From Paludibacter jiangxiensis (lineage in GTDB: Bacteria; Bacteroidota; Bacteroidia; Bacteroidales; Paludibacteraceae): a DNA stretch of 40,183 bases. Both the position numbers and the translations under genes were made by a program. A model generated the notes under the pieces. The model was not told the DNA's origin and ran no database searches. It saw only the letters and a list, made by a program, of their open reading frames with translations. Of the stretch, positions 8,012 through 15,950 are shown piece after piece; the first letter of the stretch is position 1, and every line of letters starts with the position of its first letter. Where the stretch lies: NCBI GenBank assembly GCA_945870155.1, contig CAMBSB010000031.1:1-40183 (forward strand). The letters are read 5' to 3'.

Positions 8012-9004
8012 ATGATAATAATGAATACTACAGAAAAAAAAATATCAAACGATGCTAATCTATTTCCACTACAGGGATTAGGAGTTCTTATTTCAATAGT
8101 TTCGCCGGTTTATAAGGCTGAAAATATTGTATCAGAACTTGTAAAGCAGGTGAAAGAAAGTGTTTCGAATATTACTGACAATTTTGAAATTATTTTGGTA
8201 AACGATGCATCGCCCGATAACTCATGGTTAAAAATAGTTGAAGAATGTACTAAAGACTCCAGAGTTAAAGGACTAGATCTTAGTCGTAATTTTGGACAAC
8301 ATTACGCCATCACAGCTGGTTTAAGTTATGCTAAAGGCGAATGGGTGGTTGTTATGGATTGTGACTTGCAAGATAGACCTGATGAAATTCTGAATTTATA
8401 TCAAAAAGCTTTAGAAGGTTACGACTCTGTATTTGCACAAAGAATAGTACGAAATGATTTATTTCATAAACGTTTGTTTTCAAATATGTTTTATGCTCTT
8501 TTCAGCTATCTAACTGATACTAAACAAGATCCAACAGTTGCAAATTTTGGAATTTACAATCGAACTGTAATAAATGCTATACTTTCAATGCAGGATCAGA
8601 TTAGATATTTTCCAACAATGGTACAATGGGTGGGATTTAAAAAGTTTTATTTACCGGTTCAGCATTCCGAACGATTCGAAGGGAAAACTACATATAATTT
8701 TAAAGGTTTAATGCGTTTGGCTATTAATAATATCATTGCTTTTTCGGATAAGCCTCTGCGTATTACAGCAAAAGTAGGATTTTCGATAGCAACTATTTCA
8801 TTTTTAGTTGGAATAATTTATACAATATTATATTTTATAGGACATATCAAAGTTATTGGTTTTACAAGTTTAATATTATCAGTTTGGTTTTTGGCAGGTA
8901 TTATAATGATGATTTTAGGTATGTTAGGAATATATATTGGAAAGGTTTTCGAAAAAGTGAAACATCGTCCTGTATTTATTATAAAACAAATGATTCATCT
9001 ATGA
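8012..9004 (+). CDS. Polyprenyl-phosphate glycosyltransferase (GT2, ArnC/GtrB/DPM1-like)
   Basis: Protein of 330 aa. It has an N-terminal GT-A domain (ISIVSPVYKAENIVSELV, then ILVNDASPDNSW, then the catalytic VVMDCDLQDRPDEI with DxD at about residue 114), followed by HSERFEGKTTYNFKGL. Two C-terminal transmembrane helices lie at about residues 250-272 and 285-310. This is the layout of enzymes that put one sugar on undecaprenyl phosphate at the cytoplasmic face. An ATG nine bases downstream (8021) is an equally possible start, removing three residues. Its stop overlaps the start of the acetyltransferase gene in an ATGA, so the two are translationally coupled. Confidence 0.9.
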   Translation: MIIMNTTEKKISNDANLFPLQGLGVLISIVSPVYKAENIVSELVKQVKESVSNITDNFEIILVNDASPDNSWLKIVEECTKDSRVKGLDLSRNFGQHYAITAGLSYAKGEWVVVMDCDLQDRPDEILNLYQKALEGYDSVFAQRIVRNDLFHKRLFSNMFYALFSYLTDTKQDPTVANFGIYNRTVINAILSMQDQIRYFPTMVQWVGFKKFYLPVQHSERFEGKTTYNFKGLMRLAINNIIAFSDKPLRITAKVGFSIATISFLVGIIYTILYFIGHIKVIGFTSLILSVWFLAGIIMMILGMLGIYIGKVFEKVKHRPVFIIKQMIHL

Positions 9005-9708
9005 ACATTAATTTTTTAAGTTGGGATTCTGAATTTTTCAAAAAAAAAATTGGTTTGATTCAATTTAATTCAGCATATAAATCGAATCTAGAAAATTTGC
9101 TAACACTTGCAAAGCTTGAAGGTTACGAATTAATTTACCTATTTGCAGAAAAAGAAGCTTTTATAGATGCCAATATCCTTAATGAATTTTATGGAAAACT
9201 TGTCGACAGAAAAATAACATTTGAAAAATCATTAACTTTAAATAACAACAACTTCAGCAATGTTGAAATTTATAATTCCACAATTTTATGTAAAGAATTA
9301 GAAGATTTAGCTTATTTAAGTGGAAAAAAATCCAGATTTTTAATAGATGGAAATTTTGCTCCAACTGATTTTTATAGAATGTATAAAACATGGATAACAA
9401 ACTCATTAAATAAAAAAATTGCCGACCATATTTTTGTGACAAAAACTAATGGAATTATCACCGGAATGGCAACTTTAAAAACTAAATCAGGAATTGGCGA
9501 AATTGGTTTAATAGCTATTTCAGAGATTGGACAAGGAAAGGGATTTGGCAAACAATTGATATATGCAATTGAAAATAAACTTATTAAGCTTAATATCGAC
9601 AAACTAGAAGTTCCCACTCAGATGGATAACAAACAAGCATGTTCATTTTATGAAAAATGTGGATTTAGCGTAAAATCAATTGTCAATATCTATCATTTTT
9701 GGTTATAA
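9001..9708 (+). CDS. GNAT acetyltransferase, WecD/RffC-like
   Basis: Protein of 235 aa. The start at 9001 overlaps the previous stop (ATGA) and places LSWDSEFFKKKIG at the N-terminus, matching the signature of dTDP-fucosamine acetyltransferase WecD. A longer in-frame reading from 8884 would lie inside the upstream gene and is rejected. The C-terminal GNAT fold shows the acetyl-CoA loop GQGKGFGKQLI and the closing CSFYEKCGF motif. With the WecE-like aminotransferase 50 bp downstream, it most simply acetylates the 4-amino group of dTDP-4-amino-4,6-dideoxyhexose (Fuc4N to Fuc4NAc). The pairing supports the function more strongly than the protein alone does. Confidence 0.82.
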   Translation: MNINFLSWDSEFFKKKIGLIQFNSAYKSNLENLLTLAKLEGYELIYLFAEKEAFIDANILNEFYGKLVDRKITFEKSLTLNNNNFSNVEIYNSTILCKELEDLAYLSGKKSRFLIDGNFAPTDFYRMYKTWITNSLNKKIADHIFVTKTNGIITGMATLKTKSGIGEIGLIAISEIGQGKGFGKQLIYAIENKLIKLNIDKLEVPTQMDNKQACSFYEKCGFSVKSIVNIYHFWL

Positions 9709-9758
9709 TGGATATTTTCAAAAAAGACTAAAAGTTTCTAATAAACAAAGAAATATAC

Positions 9759-11009
9759 ATGATTCCATTTAACAAACCATACCTCACTGGCAAAGAAACT
9801 TACTATATTGAACAAGCTGTAAAAACCGGAAAAATTTCGGGCAACGGTATGTTTACCCAGAAATGTCAGCAGTTTTTTGAGCAACATTATGGATTTAAAA
9901 AATGTTTGCTTACTACTTCGTGCACCGATGCGCTTGAGATGGCAGCCATTTTGTGCAATATAAATTCAGGCGATGAAGTAATTATTCCAAGTTATACTTT
10001 TGTATCAACTGCTTTGGCATTTGTGCGTCAAGGTGCAAAAATTGTTTTTGCCGATAGCATGTCCAATCATCCGAATATTGATGCAGAAAAGATAGAAGCA
10101 CTAATTACATCCCGTACCAAAGTTATCGTACCAGTCCATTATGCCGGCGTAGCATGCGATATGGATAAGATAATGCAGTTGGCTGATAAATACAATCTTT
10201 TAGTTGTTGAAGACGCGGCTCAGGCGGTGGATAGCTATTATACTTACCCTGCCCCCCAACCCCCTAAAGGGGGAGCATTAGCGCACTTTATAAGTAGTGG
10301 TGCTACAAAATTGTCCTCTCAACATTCCCCCTTTAGGGGGTTAGGGGGCAAGGAATCTCTCGGAAGCATCGGTCATCTTTCTGCATTTTCGTTTCACGAA
10401 ACAAAAAATATAATTTCAGGCGAAGGAGGCATGTTAGCTATTAACGACGAACGCTTTATTTATCGGGCTGAAATTATATGGGAAAAAGGTACAAATCGGG
10501 CTGAATTCTTTCGAGGTGAAGTAAATAAATATGGTTGGGTTGATATTGGTAGTTCTTTTCTGCCATCGGAAATTATTGCTGCTTTTTTGTGGGCGCAAAT
10601 CGAAAATTTAGATAATATTCAACAAAGACGAAAAAAACTTTGGGAATTATATTACGCTGGTTTAAAACCACTTGCTGACACCAATTGTTTTAGTTTGCCT
10701 AACTTCCCTGAGTATGCAACCAATAACGCACACATGTTTTATTTGATTTGTAACTCATTGAACGAAAGGACAAATCTGATAGATTATTTAAGAAAACATG
10801 ATGTATTATCTGTTTTTCATTATATAAGCCTTCATAGTAGTCCGTATTACAAAATTAATCATGATGGTCGCATTTTACAAAATTGTGATAAATTTACTGA
10901 TTGTTTAGTTAGATTACCTTTATTTTATGAATTAAAAGAGGCTGAAATTTTTGAAATAATTAAAATTATAAGCAATTTTTTCAGTTTAGATCATAAAAAA
11001 ATGGAATAA
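9759..11009 (+). CDS. wecE: dTDP-4-amino-4,6-dideoxygalactose transaminase-like, with repeat-derived insertion
   Basis: PLP-dependent 4-aminotransferase of 416 aa, about 40 residues longer than typical WecE/RffA. Strong WecE marks are IPFNKPYLTGKETYYIEQAV, TTSCTDALEMAA, PVHYAGVACDMDKIM, VVEDAAQAV, AFSFHETKNIISGEGG with the aldimine lysine at about residue 216, and EKGTNRAEFFRGEV. Between YY and KESLGSIGH about 36 extra residues, rich in Pro, Gly and Ser, are encoded by a 107-bp palindromic repeat (10247-10353). The insert keeps the frame and has no stop. It sits between the PLP-binding Asp loop and the lysine, probably as a surface loop near the active site. Whether the enzyme is still active cannot be told. 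Confidence 0.88.
   Translation: MIPFNKPYLTGKETYYIEQAVKTGKISGNGMFTQKCQQFFEQHYGFKKCLLTTSCTDALEMAAILCNINSGDEVIIPSYTFVSTALAFVRQGAKIVFADSMSNHPNIDAEKIEALITSRTKVIVPVHYAGVACDMDKIMQLADKYNLLVVEDAAQAVDSYYTYPAPQPPKGGALAHFISSGATKLSSQHSPFRGLGGKESLGSIGHLSAFSFHETKNIISGEGGMLAINDERFIYRAEIIWEKGTNRAEFFRGEVNKYGWVDIGSSFLPSEIIAAFLWAQIENLDNIQQRRKKLWELYYAGLKPLADTNCFSLPNFPEYATNNAHMFYLICNSLNERTNLIDYLRKHDVLSVFHYISLHSSPYYKINHDGRILQNCDKFTDCLVRLPLFYELKEAEIFEIIKIISNFFSLDHKKME
10247..10353. repeat. Palindromic REP-like element inserted in frame in wecE
   Basis: Two 29-bp arms, 10247-10275 and 10325-10353, are inverted copies matching at 26 of 29 positions around a 49-bp centre. Each arm is itself partly palindromic around CCCCCTAAAGGGGG. 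The GC content is far above the surrounding gene. The family's normal protein sequence resumes directly after the right arm. Related shorter copies lie at 7963 and 34259. Confidence 0.93.
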
Positions 11010-11015
11010 AAAACT

Positions 11016-12647
11016 ATGATTGAGTATTCTAACAAAAAAACTACCATAATTTTAAGAATTATTATTCTTCTAATTTTAATTTGGATATCATTTGGATATT
11101 TCCCAATTTTAAATGTTGAAGGCGACAGTGCTTTTTTTAGTGCTGGCTGCGAACGATTGTATGCAAATGGTTTTCAAATACCACCCGATTACTTTTACGA
11201 ATGGGACATGCAACCTTTAGTAGGTGTGATTTTAGTTGGTTTTAAGTATATTTTTCCTAGTTTAAGTTGCGAACTAATTTATAATATACTTACTATTATT
11301 TGTTCAATATCGTACTTTTTTGTTGCTTCACAATTTATATCAAAACTAAGTAAATTGCGATGGGAATATTGTTTTATCATACTAATCTTATTTCCAGAAT
11401 CTTATTCAATAGCTTATTATTCCAATACTACAATTTTTGCATCTTTAATTTCTTTAATTGGTTTTATACTTATTATCAAAAAACCAATAAATTTTTTCAG
11501 CATTTTTCTTTTAGGTATTGCACCATTACTACGAGTTGATATCTTGACAATTTATCCCTTTATCCTTTTACTATTCTGGTTAAATTTTTCAATTAAAAGA
11601 TCAATCATATATTCAACCATTTATACTTTTTCAACAATATCTATCTCAATTATTGGATTTTATATACTTAAAGCCAATCCTATAAGAATACTACATCTTT
11701 ATCAATCTCTTAATGACACTAATTTACTTACTTTTAATATAGTTGATTTTTTAAAAATTAACGCAAGCTTTTACACATTAGCGAGTTTAATTTTGATTGT
11801 ATTTGGACTAATGCGTTTAACTAAAATGAAAAATTATAAATTGCTTTTACTTATATTAATTCCAATAATTACCCTTTATTATATCTATGGCGATTTTACC
11901 GGAGCAGCTACTAAACATATTCAATATTTAATTCCATTTACAGGTCTGCTTGTTGCCTTTGGCATTTACGAAATTAACAATCAATCATTTAAAATAAAAA
12001 AAATACTAATAATATTTATTTCAACTATAGTAGCTTTTCAATCATTTGTTGGAATTCGATTTATTAGCAACTCAAAACCATGGATACAAAAATCTTATTC
12101 ACAACAAAATTCAAGGCCTACCTTACTAAATCTTATTCAAATTCCAATAAATCCTGCTGACTCGTTACAAGTAGTTATAGGTGCTGGACAAATTATACCA
12201 ACAGCTGATGAATTAATGCTCTTGTCTGGTAATTTTTTTACTCCATTTTATTGGAATTCAGTTAAAACATTTGAATTTAAACAAAGAAAATTAATTGAAA
12301 AGATTATCTCAAAAAACGATTCAACTTTATTTTTTCTAACTACCCAATCATCAGAATGGCTTTTTTCACAACAATTACACGGTTTAGGATATAAAATAGA
12401 AGATATAAGAAATAAAACTTGTAGTGAGAAAATTTACACTGAATACCTATTTAAAAAAGAGACTAATAAAATTATTGTAACATCTATAGATATCGATCGA
12501 AATCCTAACTCATTTAACAAAGCATTCAAAATTATAAAACAACGACCACTTTATGTATTAACAAATTGGGATTGGCAGCTGTATATGATTAATGAAAAAA
12601 TGACACAATCAGAAGCTATTTCATCAAGTATATCGGTTTGTAATTAA
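11016..12647 (+). CDS. Polytopic membrane protein, probable GT-C glycosyltransferase (ArnT/GT39-like)
   Basis: Integral inner-membrane protein of 543 aa with about ten to eleven predicted helices and a C-terminal soluble part from about residue 355. After the first helix comes a periplasmic loop with acidic EGDSAFFSAGCERLYANG followed by YEWDMQPLVG. This parallels the first loop of GT-C enzymes, where an Asp/Glu is catalytic and a W/P-containing motif precedes the next helix. Such enzymes transfer a sugar from an undecaprenyl-phosphate donor at the periplasmic face. Position downstream of the ArnC- and ArnE-like genes supports this. A Wzy-type polymerase is the main alternative. It closes the glycan operon. 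Confidence 0.62.
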   Translation: MIEYSNKKTTIILRIIILLILIWISFGYFPILNVEGDSAFFSAGCERLYANGFQIPPDYFYEWDMQPLVGVILVGFKYIFPSLSCELIYNILTIICSISYFFVASQFISKLSKLRWEYCFIILILFPESYSIAYYSNTTIFASLISLIGFILIIKKPINFFSIFLLGIAPLLRVDILTIYPFILLLFWLNFSIKRSIIYSTIYTFSTISISIIGFYILKANPIRILHLYQSLNDTNLLTFNIVDFLKINASFYTLASLILIVFGLMRLTKMKNYKLLLLILIPIITLYYIYGDFTGAATKHIQYLIPFTGLLVAFGIYEINNQSFKIKKILIIFISTIVAFQSFVGIRFISNSKPWIQKSYSQQNSRPTLLNLIQIPINPADSLQVVIGAGQIIPTADELMLLSGNFFTPFYWNSVKTFEFKQRKLIEKIISKNDSTLFFLTTQSSEWLFSQQLHGLGYKIEDIRNKTCSEKIYTEYLFKKETNKIIVTSIDIDRNPNSFNKAFKIIKQRPLYVLTNWDWQLYMINEKMTQSEAISSSISVCN

Positions 12648-12990
12648 TTTATTAATAGAATATTTAGTTATACTCAGGAAAATATGTAATAAAGAAATAT
12701 TTTACAGTAACTTTAAAGAAAAGAGCGAAATATCTTAATAATATCTTCAAATAATTATTTTAAAATTTCATTTAGAATAGAAAACTATTATTTTTGTTTT
12801 TATTTGAAGTACTTCAAAATTTGAGTACCCATTTATATTTAATAGTTTTTTTTGGTGGAAATAGAAAACAGCAAGGTACATTTTAACATTAGCAACTCAT
12901 TATTTTTGTTTTGTTAGAATGTTTATGTCTAAGTTTTTGTTATTTTTGTCAGTTGTATGTCAAAATTACAGACTTTCACAAAATTAAATT
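12648..12990. other. 343-bp intergenic region between glycan locus and sigma-54 activator operon
   Basis: Very AT-rich and without a plausible gene. It contains three TATTTTTG boxes (12789, 12901, 12941) that match the Bacteroidota -7 element TAnnTTTG, and a nested inverted repeat described separately. The 12941 box is best placed to serve the gene starting at 12991, but its nearest upstream TTTG (12910-12913) is 27 bp away, longer than usual. No terminator-like hairpin with a T tract is seen after 12647. Confidence 0.5.
12781..12849. promoter_or_regulatory. Nested inverted repeat, candidate operator
   Basis: A perfect 16-bp palindrome, TTTGAAGTACTTCAAA (12803-12818), is enclosed by a perfect 10-bp inverted repeat, AAAACTATTA (12781-12790) and TAATAGTTTT (12840-12849). 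It lies about 140-210 bp upstream of the sigma-54 activator. The symmetry suits a dimeric regulator or a DNA/RNA structure; no binder is known. Confidence 0.4.
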
Positions 12991-14277
12991 ATGCAACCAA
13001 CAGAAATTCAAGCAGTAAAGCAACGATTTGGAATAATTGGAACCTCAGAATTGCTCAACAGAGCAATAGATATTGCGGTTCAGGTAGCCCCTACGGACTT
13101 ATCTGTTTTAATAACCGGTGAAAGTGGTGTGGGCAAGGAAAATTTTCCTCAAATAATACATCATTATAGTCACCGTAAACATGGGCCATACATTGCCGTG
13201 AACTGTGGTGCCATACCTGAAGGCACTATTGACTCCGAATTATTTGGGCATGAAAAAGGTTCATTTACAGGAGCCACAGCCGATCGTAAAGGCTATTTTG
13301 AAGTTGCCGATGGCGGTACAATTTTCCTGGATGAAGTGGGCGAACTTCCTTTATCTACTCAAGTTCGACTTTTACGTGTGTTAGAAGCGGGTGAATTTAT
13401 AAAAGTAGGTTCTTCAAAAACTCAAAAAACCAATGTTCGTGTAGTTGCAGCCACCAACATGAATATGATTCAAGGAACTCGTGATGGGAGATTTCGTGAA
13501 GATTTATATTATCGTTTGAATACAGTACCTATTGCAGTACCGGCTCTGCGTGAACGGAAAGAAGATATAGTACTTTTGTTTCGTAAATTTTCGTCGGATT
13601 TTGCCGAGAAATACAGAATGCCAACCATAAAATTGAGTGAAGATGCTAAAATTTTGTTGACAAATTATTATTGGAATGGGAATGTACGTCAACTAAAAAA
13701 TATTACAGAACAAATATCGGTTATAGAGCAACAACGTGAAATTAATGCACAAATTTTACGCAATTATCTTCCAAAAGATGAAATGGAAAGATTACCTGCA
13801 CTTTTTTCAAAAAATGCAAATGAACAAAAATCTTTTAATAGCGAAAGAGAAATTTTATATCAAGTTTTGTTTGATATGAAAAAAGATATGATTGATCTTA
13901 AAAAATTAGTACACGACATAATGAATGGTCAACAAACAGCAAATCATAACGTTGACAATCATTTCCAATCATTTCTAACACACAATGATACCATTATTTC
14001 CCCCAATGTTACAAACAAAGAATTTAGCTCTGAAAATATTATTAGAGAAAATAAAACATTTAACAATGCGAATGAAAACGATGAAGATTTCCAAATAGCA
14101 GAGGAATATCAAGAAATTGAATCTACACAAGGAGCTCAAAGTTTGGAAGATATGGAAAGGCAAATGATAAAGAAAACATTGGAAAAATACAGAGGAAAAC
14201 GTAAATTTGCTGCAGATGAATTAAAAATATCAGAGCGTACATTATACCGAAAAATTAAAGAATATGGAATTGAATAA
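12991..14277 (+). CDS. Sigma-54-dependent enhancer-binding activator (AAA+, no receiver domain)
   Basis: Transcriptional activator of 428 aa that would remodel RNA polymerase-sigma-54. Walker A is GESGVGKE (about residue 44), followed by the sigma-54 contact loop GSFTGA, Walker B GGTIFLDEVGE, the sensor region RVVAATN, and DLYYRLNTVPIAVPALRERKED. A C-terminal Fis-type helix-turn-helix occupies about residues 392-428 (KKTLEKYRGKRKFAADELKI then SERTLYRKIKEYGIE). There is no N-terminal response-regulator domain, and a long polar linker of ~140 residues separates AAA+ and HTH. The loop reads GSFTGA rather than GAFTGA. Its end overlaps lptE by 14 bp, so it is co-transcribed with envelope genes and may sense their state. 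Confidence 0.92.
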   Translation: MQPTEIQAVKQRFGIIGTSELLNRAIDIAVQVAPTDLSVLITGESGVGKENFPQIIHHYSHRKHGPYIAVNCGAIPEGTIDSELFGHEKGSFTGATADRKGYFEVADGGTIFLDEVGELPLSTQVRLLRVLEAGEFIKVGSSKTQKTNVRVVAATNMNMIQGTRDGRFREDLYYRLNTVPIAVPALRERKEDIVLLFRKFSSDFAEKYRMPTIKLSEDAKILLTNYYWNGNVRQLKNITEQISVIEQQREINAQILRNYLPKDEMERLPALFSKNANEQKSFNSEREILYQVLFDMKKDMIDLKKLVHDIMNGQQTANHNVDNHFQSFLTHNDTIISPNVTNKEFSSENIIRENKTFNNANENDEDFQIAEEYQEIESTQGAQSLEDMERQMIKKTLEKYRGKRKFAADELKISERTLYRKIKEYGIE

Positions 14278-14803
14278 ATCAAGAAAAAACAATAAAAACA
14301 GTGTAATATTTACATTTCTAATATTAATTACATTAACATTCATTTCCTGTTCCATTTCATATAAATTTAATGGAGCATCAATAGATTATACAAAAACAAA
14401 GTCAATCTCAATCGTCGATTTTCCTAATACTTCAGAACTTGTATATGCTCCTTTATCACAACAATTTACTGAAAAATTAAGAGATATTTACACCAAAAGT
14501 ACAAGGCTTCAGGTTTTGAAAAAAGGAGGTGATTTACATCTTGAAGGCGAAATAAATGGTTATCAATTAACGCCAATGGCGATTGGTTTAGATGCCTATG
14601 CCTCACAAACCAAACTTACAATTTCTATCATTGTTCGATTTTCGAACAGCAAAAATCCCGAGGATGATTTTGAAAAAACTTATACAGCATATCAAACTTT
14701 TGATAGTAATTTAATGCTTAATACAGTTCAAGATGAATTGTTAAAAACTATGATTGATGAAATTACAGACAATATTTACAACGATACAGTTGCAAAGTGG
14801 TAA
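14264..14803 (+). CDS. lptE: LptE-like LPS-assembly outer-membrane lipoprotein
   Basis: Lipoprotein of 179 aa. A hydrophobic signal is followed by a lipobox ending ...TFISC, with the lipidated Cys at residue 29. Mature sequence YKFNGASIDYTKTKSISIVD, then the LSQQFTEKLRDIYTKSTRLQ helix and LEGEINGYQLTPMA strand, follows the LptE pattern of the phylum. LptE plugs the LptD barrel and helps insert lipopolysaccharide into the outer membrane. The start lies inside the 3' end of the sigma-54 activator gene, so the two are probably translationally coupled. Confidence 0.85.
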   Translation: MELNKSRKNNKNSVIFTFLILITLTFISCSISYKFNGASIDYTKTKSISIVDFPNTSELVYAPLSQQFTEKLRDIYTKSTRLQVLKKGGDLHLEGEINGYQLTPMAIGLDAYASQTKLTISIIVRFSNSKNPEDDFEKTYTAYQTFDSNLMLNTVQDELLKTMIDEITDNIYNDTVAKW

Positions 14804-14840
14804 TTATCTCTAATTAATAATTCTATACAAATGATTAATT

Positions 14841-15512
14841 ATGACTCTAAATAATTTCATCTCCTTAATTAAAAACCCTCAAATTGTAGATGAGGGCTAT
14901 ATTAATGATTTAAAAGAATTAATTGATTATTATCCTTACTTAACTCAAGCCAGAATTTTATTGTCAAAAGCATTGCTCGACTCTAAAAACGTACACGCTG
15001 ATAATTTTATTCAAAATACTAGTTTACACTGTTCAGATCGCAGGTGGTTATACTATTATCTATTTGCTGATAAAAAAATCAATACCGAAACTCTAAAAAT
15101 CGACCGAATACCTAAATACTCAGGTAATTATTTTGATATAATTACTAAAATAGAGTCTGAAGGAAATGATAGCAAACAAAGTCTGAAAGACTTGGCTGAA
15201 AGATTAAAATCAGCAAGAACGATGATGACACAGAAAAACAAAGCAGAACAAAATCAAATTACAAATAGGAATATTTCAAATGAAGAAATACCCACTTTAG
15301 CACCGGTGGAATACATTGATTTGAATGAAAATATGACAGTCCAAAAAAGTGAAATTACAGAAGAATTGGCAAAAAAAATGATTTCCGAAAAAAAATTCAG
15401 TGAAGCAATAGAAATTTTGAAGAAATTAAATTTGATTAATCCGAAAAAAAGTGTTTACTTTGCAGACCAAATTCGATTTTTAGAAAAAGTAATAGTAAAC
15501 TCAAAAAAATAA
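14841..15512 (+). CDS. TPR-like protein of the lptE-secG operon
   Basis: Soluble protein of 223 aa with no signal peptide. The N-terminal ~90 residues are helical (LKELIDYYPYLTQARILLSK looks like a degenerate TPR), the middle is polar and probably flexible, and the C-terminus holds one fairly clear TPR-type helical pair (KMISEKKFSEAIEILKKLN). It lies 37 bp after lptE and 7 bp before secG, an arrangement that recurs in Bacteroidales as I recall. No catalytic motif is visible. A scaffold or adaptor role is plausible but unproven. Confidence 0.6.
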   Translation: MTLNNFISLIKNPQIVDEGYINDLKELIDYYPYLTQARILLSKALLDSKNVHADNFIQNTSLHCSDRRWLYYYLFADKKINTETLKIDRIPKYSGNYFDIITKIESEGNDSKQSLKDLAERLKSARTMMTQKNKAEQNQITNRNISNEEIPTLAPVEYIDLNENMTVQKSEITEELAKKMISEKKFSEAIEILKKLNLINPKKSVYFADQIRFLEKVIVNSKK

Positions 15513-15519
15513 ACATATT

Positions 15520-15870
15520 ATGTACATTCTTTTCACAATTCTGATTGTTATCGCTTCAGTTTTATTAATTTTATTGGTTTTAGTTCAAAATTCAAAAGGA
15601 GGTGGATTGGCTGCCGGTTTTTCTTCTTCAAATCAGATTATGGGCGTTCGCAAAACAACTGATTTTCTTGAAAAAGCAACTTGGTTACTAGTATCAATTG
15701 TTATCGTGCTTTCAGTAGCTACAGTTGGTGTTCACAAAAAAGATGTCGCTGGTGTAGAATCTGAAATTAAAAATCAATATCAAAGTGCAAAACAAGCCGA
15801 ACCTGGTGTTGTAGCTCCTGGTTTTGGTGAAAATCCAGAAGCAGCTAAAAAAGAAGAAGCAAAAAAATAA
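15520..15870 (+). CDS. secG: Preprotein translocase subunit SecG
   Basis: Small SecYEG subunit of 116 aa that assists preprotein translocation at the inner membrane. Two transmembrane helices lie at residues 1-22 and about 52-72. The conserved loop between them is LVLVQNSKGGGLAAGFSSSN followed by QIMGVRKTTDFLEKATW, matching the SecG signature (V-Q-x-S-K-G-G-G-L-x-x-x-F). The C-terminal tail is Lys/Glu/Ala-rich and longer than in E. coli, as is usual in this phylum. It closes its operon: a strong terminator follows 21 bp downstream. Confidence 0.95.
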   Translation: MYILFTILIVIASVLLILLVLVQNSKGGGLAAGFSSSNQIMGVRKTTDFLEKATWLLVSIVIVLSVATVGVHKKDVAGVESEIKNQYQSAKQAEPGVVAPGFGENPEAAKKEEAKK

Positions 15871-15891
15871 TACAACTTATTTCAAATATTT

Positions 15892-15934
15892 AAAGCGTAT
15901 CAAAATATTATTTTTTGATACGCTTTGTTATTTT
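15892..15934 (+). terminator. Rho-independent terminator after secG
   Basis: A perfect 14-bp stem (15892-15905 with 15913-15926, starting AAAGCGTATC) with a 7-base loop, followed by a T-rich stretch. It ends the sigma-54 activator-lptE-TPR-secG unit. Confidence 0.88.
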
Positions 15935-15950
15935 AAAACGAAGCAAAATT

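Noticed and set aside
8884-9000. Upstream in-frame start for the WecD-like gene
   Set aside because: It lies inside the glycosyltransferase gene; the ATGA start at 9001 puts the family N-terminus in place.
12648-12990. Small protein or RNA gene in the 343-bp gap
   Set aside because: No frame has a plausible start with a family-like sequence, and no terminator-like end defines an RNA.
15915-15950. TTG start for the TRIC-type gene
   Set aside because: It falls within the secG terminator stem, so ATG at 15951 is more likely.
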